Of a DNA stretch of 64,000 nt, positions 27,539 to 39,973 are shown in pieces. The notes under the pieces were generated by a model that had not been told where the DNA came from, ran no database searches, and worked only from the letters and a program-made list of their open reading frames with translations. Position 1 is the first letter of the stretch; each line of letters opens with the position of its first letter. This stretch comes from Letharia columbiana. Its lineage: Eukaryota; Ascomycota; Lecanoromycetes; Lecanorales; Parmeliaceae. The position numbers and the translations under genes were made by a program. The stretch spans positions 1,178,501-1,242,500 of the forward strand of contig NW_023501037.1 of the NCBI RefSeq assembly GCF_014066305.1. The letters run 5' to 3'.

Positions 27539-30431
27539 GGCGCTTGGCGATGATGTGGTACAAGGATGGAGGATGTGTTGGGGGCGTTTGGGGCAGCGCC
27601 TCAGCCGTAGATGGAAAACACCAGAGTCTGAGCCAATTCAGATCAGTAGATCATGTTGAGTCTGCTGTCCGTAATTGCAGTAGGTTATTAGGAAAAGGTT
27701 GTTGATGCCGGGTTTATTTGTTGATATAGAACTTCCGTTGCCGTGCGGTTTGTTTCCTACTCACCTTTCAAATCCGCTCAGCCCTAAGATGACGAAGCAA
27801 ACTCCGACCCCACGGATTTCATGCGCATGGGTTTCCAGTTTTCCGACTGATTTGGTATGATATGCAAATTGTGTCTGTGATGGCCAAGGCGAGCAAACAC
27901 TCGAGGCGGGCTACCTCGGAGACAATGGATGCCGCTGGTCGATCAAGAGGAAGAGGATATAAGTGCGATGGATATGACACGGTGTCACGGTCGAACGAAG
28001 TCAGCAAGGTGGGATCGGAAAGAAGTGGTCGAGCCTGAAGCGGGTCTCGTGCTCAGTAGTGGTGCGGCGGAGGTGGCTCAATGCTTCGAGGTGTGGGTGT
28101 TTCGAGGGTGATGATTATTCTTATGCTGCTAGCTACTGGACAGACAAGGCTCAATCACAGCGAAGATGGTTATCAATGTGCAGCAAGATGTGATATGAGC
28201 AGCAAGATGTGATTAATGACAGTGAATGACGGGTGTTGCGTTTCGTTTGTTTGACAGGAGGGCACGGCTATCTTTTGCTCAGTGAGTAGAGAGTACCTCC
28301 TTATTCCCTGTCAATTTTCAAGCGGCATACCTACCTATCACAAATCACAAGGCTTGAGTTCTAAGCTACGGTACTTGACTCTCCTACTAGGTACTACAAT
28401 ACTACTCCACACTCCACACTCCCTTCTTTGAAGATTGCGACACAAGCCAACCGGTCCCCGCCTCTCTTCTTCCTTCCCGTCTCATGCCACTTTCAACGGC
28501 TCAACGGCAGGAATCTCCATTCATGTTTCAACTTTGAAATAAAAATCATAAATTCAGAAGCCGTGTCACAACTGGTTTTCCCGTGCCGTCCAACAAGAAG
28601 ACTTGACAGCCGGTCGGAAACTTAACATACTTTTGAGTCTGGAGTAGGTGCGAGTTTCTCCCGAACACGGATCGCTCGCAATCTCGATCATGGACTTACC
28701 CAGTTGTGCCAGGCTGGAGATCACAAATCCGTCTCGCAGATTTCTGCTCTCGTATTGGTGGGGCTGCAGCGTCGGCGACATGATCACTTCTTCCAAGTAT
28801 CTGATACGACAAAATTGCATGCGTCTGAGTCTGAGCTGAACTTTATGCGATGTTGCATTTTCGTGCATAGGGCTATCGAAGACACTTCCCCACAATTCAG
28901 CTCAAATCAGACAGTACAGTCTTTTTCAAGAACGCCAACAAGCCAGCTAATTCTCTTTTCAGACTCAACGCCCATTCCAGAGCTCCTCTTCAAGTCTCCA
29001 AGCAATTATTTGGCCTTCAACAGTTTCAATGACGGAGGAAATCGACCTGCATATGGCCTGTGGCACGAGGGATCCTTAACTTTGGGTCAGGGGGAAGACG
29101 GACCGGCGAATTCACTACGCGTGGTGCGCGGGTCGCGTGTCAATCACCAACGAAAGTGGACGCTCGAAGATTTAGTGCGTCATGGCCGGCAAAAGTTTCC
29201 CAGTCGACAAGCGGACATCATTCTGCCGACATCAAGCGTTGAGTCCTGAGGCTGACGACAGATTAAGGGTCGTAAAAGACCGCATGACATTGATCACACT
29301 GCTCTCTTGGATCTCAAGCAAGACGAGGTATGGAAATTTGGCTACATAGATCCTTCGCATCTTTGCTCGCTGGCACCCGGGGACCCATCATCTCTCCAAT
29401 ACCGATGGCGGCACTGGGCAGGATGGTAATTGCTTGGAGGCTATTCAGGGTTAGCTCCAATCCTGGATCTGGCACCGATCACACCACCAATGCAAGATGC
29501 CACGCCATCTTGGCCTCTACAGCCCAGCCAGTAATCGTGGGTCTATGTCTAATTTATTATCACCCGAGCTGTCCCATGTAATAGTCCCCAATACGTGTCA
29601 GTGACTTGATCCAGTGCTTGTAACTTATTGGGACATGATGATGAGGCCTTACACCTCAGGGTCTGAAACGTTCTCAAGGTTACAGATACCTACCGCGATG
29701 GCCCGACAGTTCAGCAGGGAATTTATCCCTGCAATCCTGGCATACGATCCAGCCAATGTGAGAGGGACTATGTGCTTACGTTGCAGACCAAAAGCCCAAA
29801 TCTCATAATGCACCGCCTGAGACAGGTTGTTCCAGGGTACATCCTAATTTGCCTTTGGCGTACTTGAGCCTTTGTCAAGATTCTGATTCTCACATTTGCG
29901 ATCCTGGACAGGATAGGATCACGCAGTAGAACCATTTCGCCTTGTCCGATTTGCTCTTTGGTCCTTCAACTACAGCCGCGCTGCCAGAAATAGTGGCAGC
30001 CGCAGTGGTAGAAACCTTCGACTTTTGATAGTATGACCACGATCTCCCTCCGGGGTTGATGGTCCACAAAGCACCTGTCTGGCCTGTTCCTGCGCATCGA
30101 TTGCCACATGTCCTTGACTTGTCATCTTTGAGTGCATACAGTTTGCAAGATGCCTGTATACAAGACTGTCACTTGGTGTTGGCAGCTTGCCTGACTAGTG
30201 TTGTCATGTTCCATTGAGGTAGGAATTCATACGAGGATTTGTGAATGATGCCCTCGATGAACTGTATAGCCAATGATTTAACCATGACTGACATCGCATA
30301 TTTGTTGGGATGTTATGATCAAAGGGGATGGCACCACACAGACTCCAGCTTCTCTGAAATACCTGTTCTAGCATCGTTGAATAGACTTCGTTCTACGATG
30401 TGGCGAGGTTTGGAAATGTTTGATGAACATT
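27539..30431. other. 2.9-kb stretch without a supported gene
   Basis: The longest gene-poor interval. Open frames up to 181 codons exist (for example plus 28,704-29,249), but they lack family motifs and their composition looks random. Near 28,190-28,220 there is a short direct repeat of AGCAAGATGTGAT. It may contain a long non-coding RNA or an eroded gene; nothing more can be supported by eye. Confidence 0.45.
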
Positions 30432-31478
30432 TCACGTGCTTGTCCTCTCAGGCAGGTACAGAACTCCTTGCGTGACATGAACTGCCCTCCCCGACAAGAC
30501 CACTTTCTCAACAGCTTTTCCAGTTGCATCCAAAGTCACTTCCACTTGAATTTCACTTGCCCGCCCCATCTCAACACCCTGCTCAATAGAGTAGTAGAAG
30601 GTCATTTCCGCTGTACCGTCCTGGAGAGCCAGGAACGAAGCCAGGGTGCTTGCTGCACTACCAGTCGCTGAGTCCTCGCCAACACTTGGCTCTAGCATCC
30701 TGGTCCTTAGCCTAACAACTTTTTCACTGGTCTGTGAAGTGATTGCGTAAAAATAGGTGCCGATAAACGATGGTGTCCAACCTTCATCTAACTCCACAGA
30801 ATCGCAATCAACACTATGACCGCTAATTTCAAGCTTTTCGAGGTGAGGGGATATTGAAGGCAATTGGATCAAAACAAAGGACAGTCCCTTGACGATCGAG
30901 ACCACACGAAGCTCGTTGGTTACTACAGAAGTTCTGGACAAATACGACTGAGCCTTCAAAACTGCTCTGCCCGATACAGGTGCCTGATGGATCCTCACAT
31001 TGTGTGGAATCTCTGCCTCTGCAAATCTCGTTTCTGGATCATACCGTCCAACGATGGGTCCTGCTTTACAAAGTAGAGTCACGCTCTCTAAAGGAGGCTC
31101 CTCGCTCTGACACACGTGACAGATGGTGCCAATGATGGGATGGCCGGCAAAAGGAAGCTCCTCTTTGAGCGTGAAGATGTCGAGTCGCCGATCCGATGTT
31201 TCCACGAGAGCATCATGGAGGAAGACCGTTTCCGAGAAGTTGAATTCGCGTGCTATCGTTTGTTTGGTTTCTTGCGAAAGAAGGACTGAAGCGGGAAGAG
31301 AAAATGAAGAAGGTACATGGACCACTGCAAGTTGGTTTCCTTTGAAACGGGTTGTCGTGAACACATCGAGAGTTGAATAAGGAAGAGAATTAGTGGTCGT
31401 GGTCGGTGGACGAGGCGTTGCTTCGCGGGAGTTTGAACTTGAAGCCAATTGTTGGAGGCGCTGCTCGAACGTGTTCAT
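30432..31478 (-). CDS. PhzF-family isomerase-like protein
   Basis: Single exon, 348 residues. Seen: the N-terminal YSTLDVFTTTRFKGNQLAVV, the catalytic glutamate context FNFSETVF, the conserved ELPFAGHPIIGT, and the second-half motif SVGEDSATGSAAS, all standard for the diaminopimelate-epimerase-like PhzF fold. Family knowledge: bacterial PhzF isomerises DHHA in phenazine synthesis; eukaryotic members are widespread and mostly uncharacterised. No phenazine genes are present, so phenazine production is not implied. The first ~30 residues (Ser/Thr/Pro-rich) extend beyond the usual start; a later start is possible but no better Met precedes the fold. It is transcribed divergently from the UGGT gene with about 420 bp between starts. 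Confidence 0.93.
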   Translation of the reverse strand: MNTFEQRLQQLASSSNSREATPRPPTTTTNSLPYSTLDVFTTTRFKGNQLAVVHVPSSFSLPASVLLSQETKQTIAREFNFSETVFLHDALVETSDRRLDIFTLKEELPFAGHPIIGTICHVCQSEEPPLESVTLLCKAGPIVGRYDPETRFAEAEIPHNVRIHQAPVSGRAVLKAQSYLSRTSVVTNELRVVSIVKGLSFVLIQLPSISPHLEKLEISGHSVDCDSVELDEGWTPSFIGTYFYAITSQTSEKVVRLRTRMLEPSVGEDSATGSAASTLASFLALQDGTAEMTFYYSIEQGVEMGRASEIQVEVTLDATGKAVEKVVLSGRAVHVTQGVLYLPERTST

Positions 31479-31897
31479 GTTGCTCAGATGTTCATTAATA
31501 GGAATGCCAGCAAGTGAGAGCAGTAGCTACTGCCTACCAATAGAGCAGGCGTCTTTGCAACGGTGTCTTATTGATCACATCGAAGCGCTTTGTAGTTGTG
31601 TAATATTTGAAGTAACACAAATGGCTGGAAACCCCAATACCATTTTCTGGGGCTGGCTAAACATCGGGACGGCGAATCAGATAATCCGATGACAATGGAT
31701 AAATCTGGCCATTTGACGTGAAGCTCACCATAAGCTCTGGTCGAAGATACAGTTGTGTGTGGGACTGATGGAATGCTAGCCGTCCCATATCTGAGTCTCG
31801 TGGATAATACCAATGCTCTGCTAGCACACTAGAAACCCCTCTGGATACCCTATTCACAACATGCAGCAGCAGCAGAAACTTTGAAATTACGGAAGCC
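31479..31897. promoter_or_regulatory. Shared divergent promoter region (PhzF / UGGT)
   Basis: About 419 bases lie between two start codons facing away from each other, so both promoters must be here. No specific element such as an unfolded-protein-response site was identified with confidence. Confidence 0.5.
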
Positions 31898-34800
31898 ATG
31901 CGTCTTTCTTTGCTACCGTCCGAGCTTCTCGGACTCCTTGTTGTGTCGTCCTCTTTCACAGCCCGGCATGCTTACGCCAGCCCAACTGTAAACGTCGCTC
32001 TTCAGGCTTCTTTCAACGCTCCTCCTTACATATTAGAGCTACTGTTGGTGACGCAAAATTCTGATGCGGCGCTACATGGCAGGACTGACATTCTGCAGGG
32101 AAACAGCCGCCGAAGAAAATTCGACTGCCTATTTCCCCATCCTCGATCGGATTGCTGAAGGACGCTTTGCGGACTATAATTCGGACCAAGAGCTGTATAG
32201 CACATTTTTACAGGTCCTGCAGGACGATGGACATATCACGAATGCGGAGGCATTGTCTTCCTTTCAATTTGCCCTATCCATACACTCCGCTGCTCCCCGG
32301 ATAGAAGCCCATTACCATTATTACGATACATCCGTGGAGCCTTCTTTGATGATAGCGCAAGATGCAGCATGTCCAGTCTGGGTGCATTTCGACGGGAAGC
32401 AATACTGCTCGCCGGCTTTGGACCGGGCCCAGCAGGACGTTGGAGCATTGAAGTAAGATTTAGCAGCCAGGTATCGGGGATACGCTCAGCTAACAATGCC
32501 CAGAAATCCAGAGAGTTTGCCATTCGATCGCGTCCTCGGTGTAAGCTCTAAACCGGTCCAAGCTCCCTCAATACTCTACGCCGATATCACATCGCCACTT
32601 TTCGGTCAGTTCCATCAAACGATAAGTAGCACCGCTCGCAATGGCCAAACGTCTTATCGAATCCGGTATAGGCCTTCTCAGTCTCACTCAGCAAAGCCAT
32701 TGGCGGTGAATGGATATGGGATAGAGCTTGCTCTGAAGAGGACGGACTATATCGTCATTGATGACAGAAGCGCTGGATCAGAAGAGGCGGAGGATCAAGG
32801 TCTCTCGGCAGGAAACGAAGCAGCTGCGGAAGAGTTCCTGCTAGAGAGCGAAGAAGTAGCAGATCTCAAGCCTCTGTCGTCTAAAGAGCTGTTAGGTCTT
32901 GGCCTCAAAACTGCAAGCTTCATTATGGCCAGCGATGATCCCTTTGACACTCTGGTCAAGGTCTCTCAAGACTTTCCCAAGCATTCTTCAGCAATAACCA
33001 AACGTAATGCATCTACAGAATTTGTGAAAGAACACAGCATTAATCGTAATGTCTTACTACCAGCAGGCTACAATGTCATTTGGATGAACGGGATGCAAGT
33101 TCAAGCTCGCCAGATGGACGCCTTTGGACTGCTCGAACAGTTGCGACGCGAACGCTCCATTGTGGATAGCCTGCGTGGGATTGGATTCAGTGGATTAGAA
33201 GCAGTCCAGATTCTAACGCACGAGGCCATTGCGAGTTCTAAAAAAGAAGGCGATACACAGCGTTATGACTACCGTGATGACCTCGAGGGCGGTAACATTA
33301 TCGTCTGGCTTAACGACATCGAGAAAGACAAGCGATATAGCGGCTGGCCCACCCATACTTCCGCAGTAAGTATGTGTCCATATCAGGACATACCGCAAAC
33401 ACTCATTTCGCCGTGTAGCTGCTGCAGCGAACGTACCCCGGCCAATTGCCTCAAGTCCGGCGCGATATACACAACGTCATCATACCCCTTGATCTAACTG
33501 ATATGAAAGACGTCGAGCTGCTCGTAGAATCTCTGCAGACTTTCGTCAAGCGCAAGATACCAATTCGGTTTGGCATTGTGCCTATGACAACCTCAGCGGC
33601 TGCTATAGATCAGGCAAAAATTGCGTACCATCTTTTGGATACCTACGGACTTAGTGCTGTCTTCGCGTACTTGGAAGCAGTAGGTTGCCTCTCCCCGAAT
33701 TTATGGGCTCAACTGCTGACACACAATAGTCAGTAAATGGCAAGAGGGTTTCGCTTGCCCAAAAGGCTATTTTTGATTCCACCATCAAGGACCGAAGCCT
33801 GCGCAGAGATCAAAGTGTAACTGAGTTCCAGACTATTCTTGACGGTACGGAGTCCCAATCTCGAGTTCAGAGTACAAAGGAGTACCTCAAACGACTTGGA
33901 GCGGATGGGACTCCTGCGCCACTCTTTGCTAACGGAGTGGCGATGCCTCGAAATGAGGCCTGGCTACAGACCATGAGCCAGAGTATCGACATGGACCTTC
34001 GAACTATTCAGCGCCAAATCTATGAAGAGGTGATTCCCGAGGACACCTGGTTGGCCGGTCAATACTTAGAAAAGGCTATCACGCATCGAAACGCTCTGAT
34101 CATTCCTGAAGACGAAAACAGTATCGTCATCATTGATATAGCAAAGCTCATATCCAAGCACGGCGAAACAGTTGGAAAATTGCCACGTCTAATGGGGCGG
34201 GTCGATGGACATCCATCGGAGCACGGAACTGCACAATTGCTCGTGGTTGCTGATCTCGACTCCGAGAATGGTTCGGATCTGTTGATGTCGGCCGTTTCAT
34301 TCTGCCAAGAACACGAAGATATTGAGTTGTTGTTTGTTCACAACGGCGCTAACTCAGACTTCTTCCCTCACTCAATTATGTTCTGGGAGCAGATGAAAGA
34401 CGGCCATCGAAATTTTGATATTCATTGGCTGGAATCTACTCTGAATATAAAAACAGTCCTTGGTCAGACTAAAGAGCAAGACAATTCATTGAACAGCAGG
34501 CTGGACAAGTTTTGGAACGCGGAGTATTCTCGAGAAGCTATTGACCAAGCCAATGATTTCTGGCAGTCCTTCAGTCCGGTTATTCAGACTCTTGGCTTCC
34601 AGCCCGGACAGCAAGCTTTAATGGTTAATGGTAGGGTAGTTGGACCGATACCCAAGGACACCAATTTTACAGCGAGCGACTTTGGGCAATTATTCCAATT
34701 CGAGCGTTCCAAACGCATTGACCCAGCAAATGCAGCCCTTACAGCCCTCTTTCCCGGGAAGCAAATAGAACACGCACTGGATGCTGCTATACTGTCTTCA

Positions 34801-36687
34801 ACTATCGCCCTCTCCACAATCTCCGATGTACCTGAAGGCATCTTCGAGTCAGCCCCCACGCTGCGCATGAACAAATTCGATTTGTTCGCCGGAAACCATA
34901 CCATGATCCAGACGGGTGATGTAGAGACCTCATCGATTCACCTCGTCGCGTCCATAGACCCAACAAGCGAGATAGCACAGCGCTGGATACCTATTTTGAA
35001 GGTGTTGTCGGAGCTGAATGGTGTCCACCTCAAGCTATATCTCAATCCGAAGGAGAAAATGAAGGAGCTACCTGTGAAGAGGTTCTACCGCCATGTCCTT
35101 GACGCAAAACCGACTTTCACCGAGGACGGAGACCTGCGCGACCTCAAAGCAACCTTTAGTGGCCTGCCCAAAGACGCTTTGCTGAACCTGGCGCTCGATG
35201 TCCCACCCGCTTGGCTCGTTGCTCCCAAAGAGTCTGTCCACGATCTTGACAACATCAAACTCAGCGCGCTCAAAGAAGGTGTAGATGTTGATGCAATTTA
35301 TGAACTAGAGCATATTCTTATCGAGGGTCACTCAAGGGATGTCACCGTTGGGCCTCCTCCCCGAGGGGTTCAGCTCTACCTCGGAACAGAAAAGGATCCT
35401 CACTTCGCGGACACAATCATCATGGCCAATCTTGGCTACTTCCAATTCAAAGCCAACCCAGGATACTGGAAGATCCAGCTCCAACCGGGCCGAAGTGAAC
35501 AGATCTTCCACATCGACAGCGCCGGACAGCAAGGCTACAATCCACAGCCCGGCGACGAAAGTACCGACATCACCTTGATGAGCTTCCAAGGCAAAACCCT
35601 CTACCCCCGTCTCTCCCGCAAACCTGGCCAAGAAGCGGAAGACGTCCTCGAAGAATCCGTCAAACCGGGCACACCGATGGAATACCTCTCCAAAGCCTCC
35701 AAATTCGCCTCTTCTCTCCTCAACAGCGTTGGCCTCGCCCGGTCCGCTCCCAAGCACGCAGACATTAATATCTTCTCCGTAGCCAGCGGCCATCTCTACG
35801 AGCGCATGCTTAACATAATGATGGTCAGCGTTATGAGGCACACGCAACACACCGTCAAATTCTGGTTCATCGAACAATTCCTCTCCCCCTCCTTCAAAGC
35901 CTCCCTCCCCACCCTCGCCGCTCACTACAACTTCCAATATTCACTAATCACCTACAAATGGCCACACTGGCTGCGCGCCCAATCGGAGAAACAGCGCGAG
36001 ATCTGGGGCTACAAGATCCTCTTCCTCGACGTCCTCTTCCCAACATCCCTCGACAAAGTCATCTTCGTCGACGCGGACCAGATCGTGAGGACGGACATGT
36101 ACGACCTCGTGACGCACGACCTGGAAGGGGCAGCCTACGGCTTCACCCCCATGTGCGACTCGCGCACGTCGATGGAAGGGTTCCGCTTCTGGAAGACGGG
36201 CTACTGGGCCAACTTCCTCCGCGGCCGCCCCTACCACATCTCCGCCCTCTACGTCGTCGACCTGGTCAAGTTCCGCGAAATGGCCGCCGGCGACCGCCTG
36301 CGGCAGCAGTACCACCAGCTCTCCGCCGACCCGGCCAGCCTGAGCAACCTGGACCAGGACCTGCCGAACCACATGCAGCACGTGCTCCCGATCCACAGCC
36401 TGCCCCAGCACTGGCTCTGGTGCGAGACGTGGTGCAGCGACGAGAGCCTGACGGAGGCGCGCACCATCGACCTGTGCAACAACCCGGAGACGAAGGAGCC
36501 CAAGTTGAGCCGGGCGAGGCGGCAGGTGCCGGAGTGGACGGGCATCGACGAGGAGGTCGCGAGGGTGTTTGCAGATGCCGGGGGCCGGGGGGCGAAGGTG
36601 GTGGCCGAGGGGGGAGGGGAGAGCGTGCAGGAGGTGCTGCAGGAGGAGGATGAGGAGCGGAAGAGGAAGGAGCGGGATGAGCTGTAA
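31898..36687 (+). CDS. UDP-glucose:glycoprotein glucosyltransferase (ER folding sensor)
   Basis: Transfers glucose to N-glycans of misfolded glycoproteins in the ER lumen for the calnexin cycle. Proposed exons: 31898-32043, 32099-32452, 32504-33365, 33419-33679, 33730-36687, in phase, 1,526 residues. Seen: a hydrophobic signal peptide (LLGLLVVSSS), the long thioredoxin-like sensor region, and a C-terminal GT24 domain with FWFIEQFLSP, WPHWLRAQSEKQREIWGYKILFLDVLFP given here only in part, the DxD metal/UDP site VDADQIVRTD (Asp 1322 and 1324), and LPQHWLWCETWC. The protein ends in RDEL, an ER-retrieval signal of the HDEL/KDEL type. Length and catalytic residues are complete, unlike yeast Kre5, which lacks measurable UGGT activity. 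The last 600 bases are distinctly GC-rich, which opens long false frames on both strands. Confidence 0.97.
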
Positions 36688-37105
36688 GATCATGGGGTGG
36701 GGATTTGCGTGTAGATTCCGATCTCGTCTAGAATATTGTACAGTACTCTCTGTTCCGTTGCACAGATCTTGAACTTGGGGAAATCTTCTCTATTTGCTCA
36801 TCTATTTTCAAAAGCGGCTTTAAGCTCTTTGTGCTATTTACCTCGTACGATCCCTAAGGGACCACGGAGCTTCAAACGCCCGTCTGCATCCGGCAGATGC
36901 TCCACCGCTTCAAATGCGAGCATCAAGCAAATGCGCGCTAACCGCTAGTCATCCAAGCCGCCCAAGATCATGTCCGGTTCACGTGCTAATCATCGCGACG
37001 AGCGTCGTGCGGCCCTCTCCAATGTCTTCTAGAACGCAGGCGAAGGTATCGTCAAGCACTGTAGCTTTTCGATGCAAGGATCCAGTTCTCAACAGTGTGG
37101 GCCAT
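36688..37105. other. Convergent intergenic region
   Basis: About 0.42 kb between the stops of the rightward UGGT gene and the leftward CCCH gene. It should contain both polyadenylation regions; nothing else seen. Confidence 0.5.
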
Positions 37106-39124
37106 TCATGCCATGCCGTTCCAGTAATCCTTCCCTTCCGCACCACCGCCTCTACCAGAGCCGATGGCGCCCAACCGAGGAGAGGCTTTCCCGGAGTTGT
37201 AGCCCCACGCGTTCCCACTGTACCGTTTCCGATTATCGTCCTCCTCTTCCTCCATTGAGAAGACGCCCTCCCCTTGCTCCTCATCGATCCTGCCAGTGCC
37301 GCCGGCGCTAGATGACGAGAGCACGCGGTTCGTGGGAATGGAGGATAAGGAAGCGTGGCGGGTCAAACCAGGCTGGAGACTGCTGTTGTGATTGGTAATA
37401 GGGTTGGCATTCTCATTCGACTCTGCTGCTTGAGACGAGATCCGTGCACGTGCCAGTTGCTGGGATATCATAGACATGGAGGATTGACGAGGTGGGCTGG
37501 CGAAGGCTGGCGACGTGTCACCCGGGACTTTCGTGGCACGGAGAGGCGGGCTAGCGAGCGTGTGAAGAGAGGAGTTCCGGAGGGGAGAGCCGACGTGTCC
37601 GAATGCTGAAGCAGCGTTATTGCTGCTTTCATCCTGCTTTTGACGGGCAAAGAATGTACCGTAGCGGGACGGGCTGCCTGTGCCTGGAGAGCCCACTTTA
37701 CTCGATGAATCGGCCGGGGTGCCCAGCCCACTGGGACTGTCGCGTATGTTTTTGGGTTCCTTTTCCGTTCTCGATAGCCTTCGCATCTTCTCTTGTGGGG
37801 TAAGTAGATCGTCAAGGCTGGTGGGCAGAAAGTCCTCTTCTCCACCAAAGATAAAGCCATCATCCCAGTCATCACTCACATGCCCTCGACCTCTGGGTAG
37901 ACTTGCCGACATCATGCCAGGTCTGGCTATTCTTTTAGAATGCATAATGCGCTGTCCAAACCCTTCATCGCCGGATCCTAAAGGTGATGATCCTAGGTCT
38001 GGACCCTTTGTACGGGCCTCTCTTGGATATACTGAGCTGTGTAAGTTCCGGACCGCGTCCGTAGGTTGAGCAACTTTCTTCGGTAGTGATCCAGGAGGCG
38101 ATTCGAGGCCAAATTTGGAAGGGACAGACGCCGCAACGGCGCCGTGTCTGGCGATGTAGGAAATCCCCTGACTATCGAAAGAGGCTGGCATGGGCGCGTC
38201 AAGGGCACTGAGGTGGGCAACGGGCGAAATTGGTAACCGACTATCGTCCCGTGGAGAGCCATACGTAGAATCATGGCGTGATGTGTAGCCCGTGTCTATT
38301 ATTGGCACGTTATCGTGAAGTTTCTGTTGTATGGCGTATTCATTCTCGGCATACGAAGGGATCTGATGACCAAAAGGCAGTGGAGCTCCGTTCGCCTGCT
38401 GAGCTAGGAGTGAGTGTGCCAAAGCAGGATCTGATTGCTGGTATAATTGAGGATCCAGCCGGCCGCCGAGATTGAGCTGCCCTCCAACAGGTCCGTTCGG
38501 TCGATTGACCCTTCTGCCATTTGGAAGGATGTGTGCCAGTGCGCATTTTGCCCCGAACTTGCAGTTGCCCTAGCCGATGAGTCAGTACATGGCCTTGAGG
38601 ACCTTGAGTTCAGCTCCTCGTACCTTGGCAAAGTATTTACAAGGCGTATCGGCGGTTGTGAGGTCAGTCGAGTGTGAGAAGGGGCAGGCTTTCCCAGCTT
38701 GGCACTGTCCTGTTCTGAAGAATTTGCAAGGGACATGTGAAGTATCTGCGTGGCACCGATCAGTCCGTCTTGTCGCAGCCTATGCGTTGTACCGGTATGA
38801 GGCCTTACTTTTAGTGTTTGGAGGACTTCGTGGACCATCAAATGCTCCCAGACTCATTGTACCTCTATGTCGTGAGCCTCCGTTCGGAATCTGATGAGGC
38901 AGGCCGTTTGGAACGGGCATAGCGCCATTGCCATTCGTGTATGCTGCCGCCCCATTTGCCCTAAAGTCTGCAGACTGCCGATGCTGTATGCTATCACCAT
39001 TGCCGTTTTGGGTAGAGCTTGTTTGTTGCGGAAGGTTGTTGAAGATTGCTTGGTCGGGTGGGGAGCTTGGCAGGAAATCGGGCAGGGGTCTCGAGGCGGA
39101 TTGCGGAGGAAGGAAGGGCGCCAT
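37106..39124 (-). CDS. CCCH zinc-finger protein
   Basis: Proposed exons: 39124-38809, 38745-38624, 38569-37106, in phase, 633 residues. Two adjacent CCCH fingers lie at about residues 108-165: PCKFFRTGQCQAGKACPFSH and PCKYFAKGNCKFGAKCALAH, the second split by intron 2. The N-terminus is rich in Asn, Gly and Gln; the remainder is long, Ser/Pro-rich and probably disordered, with an acidic island DDWDDGFIFGGEEDFLP. CCCH fingers of this spacing usually bind RNA or act in ubiquitin ligases; no RING finger was seen. Similar tandem fingers occur in the fungal Lee1-type proteins, whose role is poorly known. Target unknown. Confidence 0.85.
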
Positions 39125-39973
39125 GAGGGCGCGTATGATTGGACGCGACTGGAAAGATTGTAGGGAAGGAAGGTGCCGCGGGGAAAGAAGAAAAAGATAA
39201 AAGATTTGGTGTTGTTGAGCACTGTGAGGAGATAATGGACTTGTTCGGTTTTTGATTGAGTTGAAGAGTGAGAGGCTTGTAGAGTAAAGTAAGGTAAAGT
39301 AAAGTAGTAGGGTAGAAAGGTAGAATTGCTAAAGTTGAACCAGGGTCTAAATCCGCTAATCTTATCGGATCTCCACAAAGTTTTATCTTAGCGTACCGGC
39401 CCAATGAATCTTTCGAATTTCAGATACAGTATTTTTCTACCGTACTTTATCCTTCTCCCACCAATACCGTGTATGTCTCACGCCAAGGACATGTACTTTA
39501 CATGTACAACGCGCTTCTTGCCTGACTCGAGGGAGAAAGAAAGAAAGAAAGAAGGATCTAGGTACTCTATATTTGAATCATCTCAAGTCAACAAATTCAC
39601 ATCTAATCCTTTTGGCAGTGATGAGACACGATGAGACCAGATCAACCTGTCACGAGGACTGTCCAACGCTACACATGACCCATTCACAAAAATAAAGACT
39701 GACTATAATGGCATCCTGATGACATGAATACTTGACAGCGGCCATCGAGATCAGGAAGACATCGAACGCTAATCTATCCGATGCTTTGCTTCCGCATCCT
39801 CTTTGTAAAGAGCGCTTCCATGACCTGCAGCTAATGACAATCTGATCCCGTGCTAATAAGCTTCCTCCCTTATGGCTGAGTAAGCTCTGGCACAATAGCA
39901 ACGTTAGATCGACCGTTATAATCCTCTTGAATCAAGGCCACCTGCTCAAGCCTGGCCCCATGATGCATGACGG
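39125..39973. other. Intergenic; promoter of the CCCH gene
   Basis: About 0.85 kb. Next to the CCCH start (39,180-39,310) are repeated short purine-rich tracts (AAGTAAAGT), which are pyrimidine-rich on the gene's strand, as often seen upstream of fungal genes. A small GAAA microsatellite lies at 39,535. No coding frame is supported. Confidence 0.5.
39535..39553. repeat. GAAA microsatellite
   Basis: Nearly five perfect copies of the tetranucleotide GAAA in an intergenic region. No function is suggested. Confidence 0.9.

Noticed and set aside
28704..29249. 181-codon plus-strand frame in the gene-poor interval
   Set aside because: No recognisable domain, no convincing neighbouring exons; amino-acid use looks random.
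30432..31478. Phenazine biosynthesis locus
   Set aside because: Only a PhzF-fold protein is present; these are common in eukaryotes and no other phenazine gene is nearby.
35332..36693. Long open frames on both strands over the 3' end of the UGGT gene (up to 249 codons)
   Set aside because: They are by-products of GC-rich codon use in the real UGGT frame, have no family motifs, and lie fully over the conserved GT24 domain.
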